From a virus: a stretch of 27,263 nt of DNA. The stretch lies in the IMG/VR virus record IMGVR_UViG_3300013126_003846, positions 1 to 27,263 of that record. One strand, 5' to 3'. The notes under the pieces are model-generated. The model made no database searches and had not been told where the DNA came from. It saw only the letters and a program-made list of their open reading frames with translations. A program made the translations under genes and the position numbers. Position 1 is the first letter of the stretch. The number at the start of each line of letters is the position of its first letter. Shown here in pieces: positions 23,971 through 27,263 of the stretch.

Positions 23971-25074
23971 TTATTCGTATATTGAAACGTGCATAGGGTC
24001 ATTTGTTTTTAACCATTTCATTCCTACTGATTGAAAAATACTGGCTACTTGTAAAAACCCTTTATCAAAATCGTTAAAACTTCTTACTTTAGTGTTTCCT
24101 TTATATATACCATCATCTTTAAATGATACTCCATATGGGTATCGTATACTATTCATATCAATAGCGGTTCCCCATGCATGGTTTGATAATCGAGTACCAC
24201 CTGTAACATTTCTAACTGCAAGACCACCTGCACAATTTTCTATATATTGTTGTAATTTTTTTTCTCTAATTATTTTTAGAGCAGGTTCAACTACTGCAGC
24301 AAGGTCTTTATGAATTGTTATTTTTTTATCACCACTCGATATAGGAAATAATATTTGTGTACAATTTGTTTTAATATATTCGGGGTTTTGTTTATACCAA
24401 CGGCGAGTACCTTCTTCACTTGAAACTTCAAAGTTAGGGGCAGGTCCAGGACCAATTGCAGGCCAATATCCATTACCACATTTTTCTAATAATTTAAAAT
24501 CACCACCAGTACCAGTTGTAGTAGTTGGACCGGTTTGGGTAGAACCTCCAGTATCAGAAGATTGTTGTCCTGAATTAGATTGTTGTATTTCTTGTTGATT
24601 TGCAAAAACTTGTTCTCTATCCACATTTTTATTATGTGATAATGCTGCGGATGTACTACTAAATTGATTTTCGTATATTCTTTGGGTTTTTGGATACTCT
24701 ATTGTTATATCTTTTTGAATTGTTTTCGCCTCTTCTACTTCTTCTTGAGTAAATAATTCTATAATTTGTTGAAGAAGTGAACCTCCACCTGAAACTGGGG
24801 TCCAATACGCCTGAAACGCCTTTCCCATATTTGTAATGATAGCATGTTCACCTGATGATTGTTGGAATGCAGTATTTAAAACTCCGTTTAATACTTGTTC
24901 CATTGCTGCTGTATTTCCTTCTTGGAGAGTAATACCGTTTACTGTATCAAACCCTCGTTTAATTAAGGCATCATATTCTTGTACTAATTTTTTAGCAAAT
25001 TGTTCTTTAAATGCTATATTTGGTTGATTTCGCATAAAAACCAACATATTTTGTTTAAAGATATCGTATGACAT
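23971..25074 (-). CDS. M15-family D,D-/L,D-peptidase, tail-associated
   Basis: A 367-residue protein with a C-terminal zinc peptidase of the M15 (VanY/endolysin) family, which cuts peptide stems of peptidoglycan. The zinc motif SxHxxGxAxD is present as SNHAWGTAID (His299 and Asp306), and the second ligand is His362 in DPMHVSI, with a candidate catalytic acid at Asp359. The N-terminal 200 residues are helical and Gln/Ser/Thr-rich with a low-complexity GGSTQTGPTTTTGTGG stretch, likely a tether. It begins one base after the spike gene and is the first of three lytic genes, so it probably acts at the tail tip during entry. Confidence 0.86.
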   Translation of the reverse strand: MSYDIFKQNMLVFMRNQPNIAFKEQFAKKLVQEYDALIKRGFDTVNGITLQEGNTAAMEQVLNGVLNTAFQQSSGEHAIITNMGKAFQAYWTPVSGGGSLLQQIIELFTQEEVEEAKTIQKDITIEYPKTQRIYENQFSSTSAALSHNKNVDREQVFANQQEIQQSNSGQQSSDTGGSTQTGPTTTTGTGGDFKLLEKCGNGYWPAIGPGPAPNFEVSSEEGTRRWYKQNPEYIKTNCTQILFPISSGDKKITIHKDLAAVVEPALKIIREKKLQQYIENCAGGLAVRNVTGGTRLSNHAWGTAIDMNSIRYPYGVSFKDDGIYKGNTKVRSFNDFDKGFLQVASIFQSVGMKWLKTNDPMHVSIYE

Positions 25075-25075
25075 T

Positions 25076-26311
25076 TTATTCAGTATAATTTAAAGTAGAT
25101 AACATTTCTGATAATCTTCCTTTTAAAGCATTGAATTGTGCTCTATTTTCAGGACCTGTTGCAGTTGGACCAGATGGAGTTCGATATACTTGTGAATTAA
25201 TCAAATCAATCATGGTAGATAAAATTTCTTTTAAATTATTACCTCTAACCAATGGTTGGGATGAATTATTGGTGTTTAAGAATATTTTACCACTACCAGT
25301 ATTCAATGTAATGTTAGAATTACTTCGATTTGTGGTTATGTTTACATTACCACCAAAATCTAACTCTGCACCAAGACCATTATCAATTGAAAATTTACCA
25401 TCAGATATAAACCCATAATCTCCTTTCGAATGAAAAACCATTTGACCTGTCTTTGCAGAAATTATAATTTTACCACTATTAATTAATAAGTGGTCATCAC
25501 CTTTGAGAGGGTTTGGGTATGAAGAAAATCTACTTGGGGTAATAGATGTTGTTGCAGTAAATGGTATTTGATATTCACCACTTGATAAAACAATAACACT
25601 ACCATCACTATTTACATTTTCTTCAGTAATATCACCTTCTTTTAAAGAAGATGCTGTTTGGGCATCTTGTCTATTACGAATAATAATAGTTGGTGAAAAA
25701 ACATTATCTGAATTGTTATAACCACTAAATCTAATCGATTGACCAAAACGGGTTTGAATTAATTTATCACCTTCGTATAATTTTAATTTATTTACCGAAT
25801 TGTATCTAAAATACTTACCAAACTCACTCGTTTCAGAAATTTCATTTACAGTATTTCCAAGAGGAGTTCCGGTTTGAGCTGATTCTTTTATAGATGCATC
25901 TACTGCAATTTTTTCTTTCTTGCTATAAATTACATCTGCTCTTCTTTTTATAGCATTACCAGTATTAAGTGAAAATCCTGGTATTCTTCTATAATATTCA
26001 ACCGAACCAACCATTACCAATTCAACCGATTCACCAATTAATGGCAATTCAGTATCTGATGGATTTAAACATGGGTATGTATTTAGTTGTTCGTTTGGAT
26101 TTGTACCATCTGAATATTTTCGTATAACAACATGACCTACTAAACTTGTATCTTTTTCGGTAAACGCAGTTTGAAAATCTTTTTTATTTTTAATTCTTGG
26201 ATGGGTTTCATCTAAAATAACATCAACAACAACTCCAGTACTGCTTGATGCAATTGCAGTTTGTTTATTAGTACCACTCGATATATTTGATTGTTGTATT
26301 CTAGTACTCAT
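25076..26311 (-). CDS. gp5-like baseplate spike/hub protein without a lysozyme domain
   Basis: A 411-residue baseplate hub and spike protein of the gp5/VgrG type. The N-terminal half contains an OB-fold-like region (VVDVILDETHPRIKNK, VGHVVIRKYSDG, GESVELVMVGS). The C-terminal half has repeated beta strands of a triple-helix spike: GKIIISAKTGQMVFHSKGDY, GFISDGKFSIDNGLGAELDF, GGNVNITTNRSNSNITLNTG, GKIFLNTNN. T4 gp5 carries a lysozyme domain between these parts; none is visible here, and the next three genes supply wall-cutting activities instead. It starts with a one-base overlap of the 137-residue gene. The spike would pierce the outer membrane. The gp5-like call rests on fold-like patterns and gene order. 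Confidence 0.82.
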   Translation of the reverse strand: MSTRIQQSNISSGTNKQTAIASSSTGVVVDVILDETHPRIKNKKDFQTAFTEKDTSLVGHVVIRKYSDGTNPNEQLNTYPCLNPSDTELPLIGESVELVMVGSVEYYRRIPGFSLNTGNAIKRRADVIYSKKEKIAVDASIKESAQTGTPLGNTVNEISETSEFGKYFRYNSVNKLKLYEGDKLIQTRFGQSIRFSGYNNSDNVFSPTIIIRNRQDAQTASSLKEGDITEENVNSDGSVIVLSSGEYQIPFTATTSITPSRFSSYPNPLKGDDHLLINSGKIIISAKTGQMVFHSKGDYGFISDGKFSIDNGLGAELDFGGNVNITTNRSNSNITLNTGSGKIFLNTNNSSQPLVRGNNLKEILSTMIDLINSQVYRTPSGPTATGPENRAQFNALKGRLSEMLSTLNYTE

Positions 26312-26724
26312 TACTTTTTATTTATTTTTTGTTTTAATTCTTCTACCTCGTAAGTCAATTCATCCACTTTTTGGTCTTGGACATCAACTACTTCTTTAGC
26401 AGTTAATTCAATTTCTTTGAGTAATTGTTCTTTTTCTTCATCACTAAGGAACCCAGTCTCACCCTCTGATTTATGTTGAGAAGACATGATTCGTTGTGCA
26501 ATTGCAGCAAGTTTTATTAACGCATCATCATTTTTTACTGATGTATCTACCAAATCTTTTATGATTGGGCCAATAACTGCCATATCTCCGGCATGCCTAA
26601 TTACCTTTTTCATTTCAGCAATTAGTTCGGAAATTCGTTGTTTTTTATTTACTTGATTATCGTAAATGTCCTTAAATAGACCAGAAAGGTTCTTACCAGG
26701 AAATAATTCAAAATCTGTACTCAT
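26311..26724 (-). CDS. Hypothetical structural-module protein (137 aa)
   Basis: A 137-residue mostly helical protein. It opens with DFELFPGKNLSGLFKDIYDN, a motif I recall from small proteins beside the baseplate genes of T4-like marine phages, though its role is not known to me. The C-terminal third is a Glu/Lys-rich coiled coil (KVDELTYEVEELKQKINKK). It starts after a terminator and AT-rich motif copy 7, and is followed by the spike with a one-base overlap, so it leads the spike-lysin unit. An assembly chaperone or hub accessory role would fit but is inference. Confidence 0.68.
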   Translation of the reverse strand: MSTDFELFPGKNLSGLFKDIYDNQVNKKQRISELIAEMKKVIRHAGDMAVIGPIIKDLVDTSVKNDDALIKLAAIAQRIMSSQHKSEGETGFLSDEEKEQLLKEIELTAKEVVDVQDQKVDELTYEVEELKQKINKK

Positions 26725-26745
26725 GATTTTACCATATTATGTTGT

Positions 26746-26756
26746 ATATAAATATA
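26746..26756 (-). promoter_or_regulatory. AT-rich phage motif copy 7
   Basis: The coding strand reads ACTATATTTATATACAAC, about 21 bases before the ATG at 26724. It directly follows the terminator at 26764-26789, so the spike-lysin unit appears to have its own start signal. Confidence 0.6.
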
Positions 26757-26763
26757 GTAAACG

Positions 26764-26789
26764 AAAAAACCTCACCGAAGTGAGGTTTT
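26764..26789 (-). terminator. Intrinsic terminator with UUCG tetraloop
   Basis: On the minus strand AAAACCTCAC, loop TTCG and GTGAGGTTTT form a 10-bp stem at 26789-26766 with a very stable cUUCGg loop, followed by further T residues. It lies just after the stop of the 32-residue ORF. The A-rich 5' side means it could also work on the opposite strand. Confidence 0.95.
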
Positions 26790-26791
26790 AT

Positions 26792-26890
26792 CTAATTTAC
26801 TTTCTTGTATTGACCTTTTTTTTGTTGAGATTTAATTGTCTCTTTTGCCATTCTTTTTCGATTTATGTCTTTTCTTTCACGATTAGTCAT
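26792..26890 (-). CDS. Small basic ORF (32 aa)
   Basis: A 32-residue ORF, MTNRERKDINRKRMAKETIK then SQQKKGQYKKVN, extremely rich in Lys and Arg and predicted helical. It begins at 26890 inside the end of the upstream gene (eight-base overlap, ATGACTAA shared with that gene's stop) and ends two bases before the terminator. The overlap and the terminator right after its stop support real translation. A nucleic-acid-binding role is possible from charge alone; the function is unknown. Confidence 0.6.
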   Translation of the reverse strand: MTNRERKDINRKRMAKETIKSQQKKGQYKKVN

Positions 26891-27263
26891 TATCAACCTC
26901 CTTCAACTTACCACACTTTAAACATTCTAATTCACCATCGTTATCAGAATCACCCCAAACGTGCTCACATTGTCTATGTGCGAAGTAAACATCGATTACA
27001 CCATCACCATCAAAATCAATACCATCCATAATACCATCACCATCTTCATCCACTTCAATACCAATTCGTGGTTCTTGTTTTACAATCACTTGTTCTTGGA
27101 TTTCAACTTCTTTTACAATTGGTTTTATTGGAGTTGGTGGTTCTGGAGAATCACCACCTAATGTATTACTTAATGATACACCATCTTCCTCATCCATTTT
27201 CTGAACTAACATTTTATCTTTATCAGTATCACTAAACCAATAGTCAATAATTTTACCATACGA
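26883..27263 (-). CDS. Acidic protein with DxDxDG calcium-loop repeats and possible zinc ligands (5' end cut by window)
   Basis: The C-terminal 126 residues of a gene whose start lies beyond the window; the frame is open to base 27263, so an internal Met at 27212 is not necessarily the start. Numbered from that Met, three EF-hand/thrombospondin-3-like loops occur: DEDGDGIMD (55-63), DFDGDGVID (66-74) and DSDNDGELE (88-96). Cys82, His84, Cys97 and Cys100 (CEH...CLKC) could form a zinc-binding finger, with the third loop between its halves. The middle is Pro/Glu/Val-rich. Calcium binding is plausible from the motif. It lies just before the spike unit. The function is not known to me. Confidence 0.7.
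   Translation of the reverse strand, partial: SYGKIIDYWFSDTDKDKMLVQKMDEEDGVSLSNTLGGDSPEPPTPIKPIVKEVEIQEQVIVKQEPRIGIEVDEDGDGIMDGIDFDGDGVIDVYFAHRQCEHVWGDSDNDGELECLKCGKLKEVDND

Noticed and set aside
1585-26756. The AT-rich motif as ordinary T4 late promoters (TATAAATA) on the + strand
   Set aside because: All supported genes are on the minus strand, so + strand promoters would read away from the genes they sit beside. I kept it as a coding-strand motif of unproven role.
26883-27212. Met at 27212 as the start of the metal-loop protein
   Set aside because: The frame stays open for 17 more codons to the window edge, and no ribosome-binding site precedes 27212, so the true start is probably outside.
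1-27263. tRNA genes, CRISPR arrays and insertion sequences
   Set aside because: Intergenic spaces are all shorter than about 110 bases. None shows a cloverleaf, regularly spaced repeats, or transposase-like coding sequence.

Overview
The window is a piece of a tailed-phage genome, AT-rich and almost completely packed, with every supported gene on the minus strand, so transcription runs from position 27263 down to 1. The core is the baseplate and tail-tip module of a contractile-tailed (T4-like, myovirus-type) phage. A gp5-like spike/hub, a gp25-like wedge protein and a gp6-like wedge protein are recognisable, together with several large adhesin-like structural proteins. The host is probably a member of Bacteroidota (Flavobacteriia-like). 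This rests on a textbook Bacteroidota promoter (TTTG, 20 bp, TATTTTTG) before the primase gene, a TonB-dependent receptor of the Bacteroidota type with an N-terminal carboxypeptidase-regulatory domain, and a 'CTNPNAKNYNP...DDGSC' motif of a kind common in marine Flavobacteriia surface proteins.

Layout in transcription order. (1) 27263-26764: an acidic protein with three DxDxDG loops and possible zinc ligands (cut by the window edge), a 32-residue basic ORF and a UUCG-loop terminator. (2) 26756-22033: a 137-aa protein, the spike, and three consecutive peptidoglycan-degrading enzymes (M15 peptidase, papain-fold/CHAP-like, GH19), which look like a tail-associated lysis cassette. (3) 21936-18241: a two-gene cargo operon, a complete TonB-dependent outer-membrane receptor and a beta-helix lipoprotein, closed by its own terminator. 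(4) 18210-11496: a 210-aa protein, gp25, gp6, a DNRLRE-like protein, a coiled-coil protein and a 500-aa protein. (5) 11483-6277: a PEGA-like glycine-rich protein and a 1537-aa tail protein with a tail-protein-I-like segment and a LamG-like domain. (6) 6247-3137: a 209-aa tail protein and two paralogous structural proteins separated by a terminator. (7) 3134-1634: two small ORFs, a sulfotransferase and a SegE-like GIY-YIG protein. (8) 1595-842: a GIY-YIG homing endonuclease. (9) 835-1: a host-type promoter and a DnaG-type primase, truncated at the window edge.

Seven near-identical copies of an AT-rich motif (ATATTTATAT on the coding strand) sit just upstream of gene groups, three of them directly after intrinsic terminators. 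This is probably the phage's own late promoter or another expression signal. The receptor/lipoprotein pair has no copy, uses a 4-bp ATGA overlap, and ends in its own terminator, so it behaves as a 'moron'-like cargo unit inside the virion gene block. That pair, the sulfotransferase and the shared motif are the parts most worth following. No tRNA, CRISPR array or insertion sequence was seen, and no gene-free stretch exceeds 300 bases.
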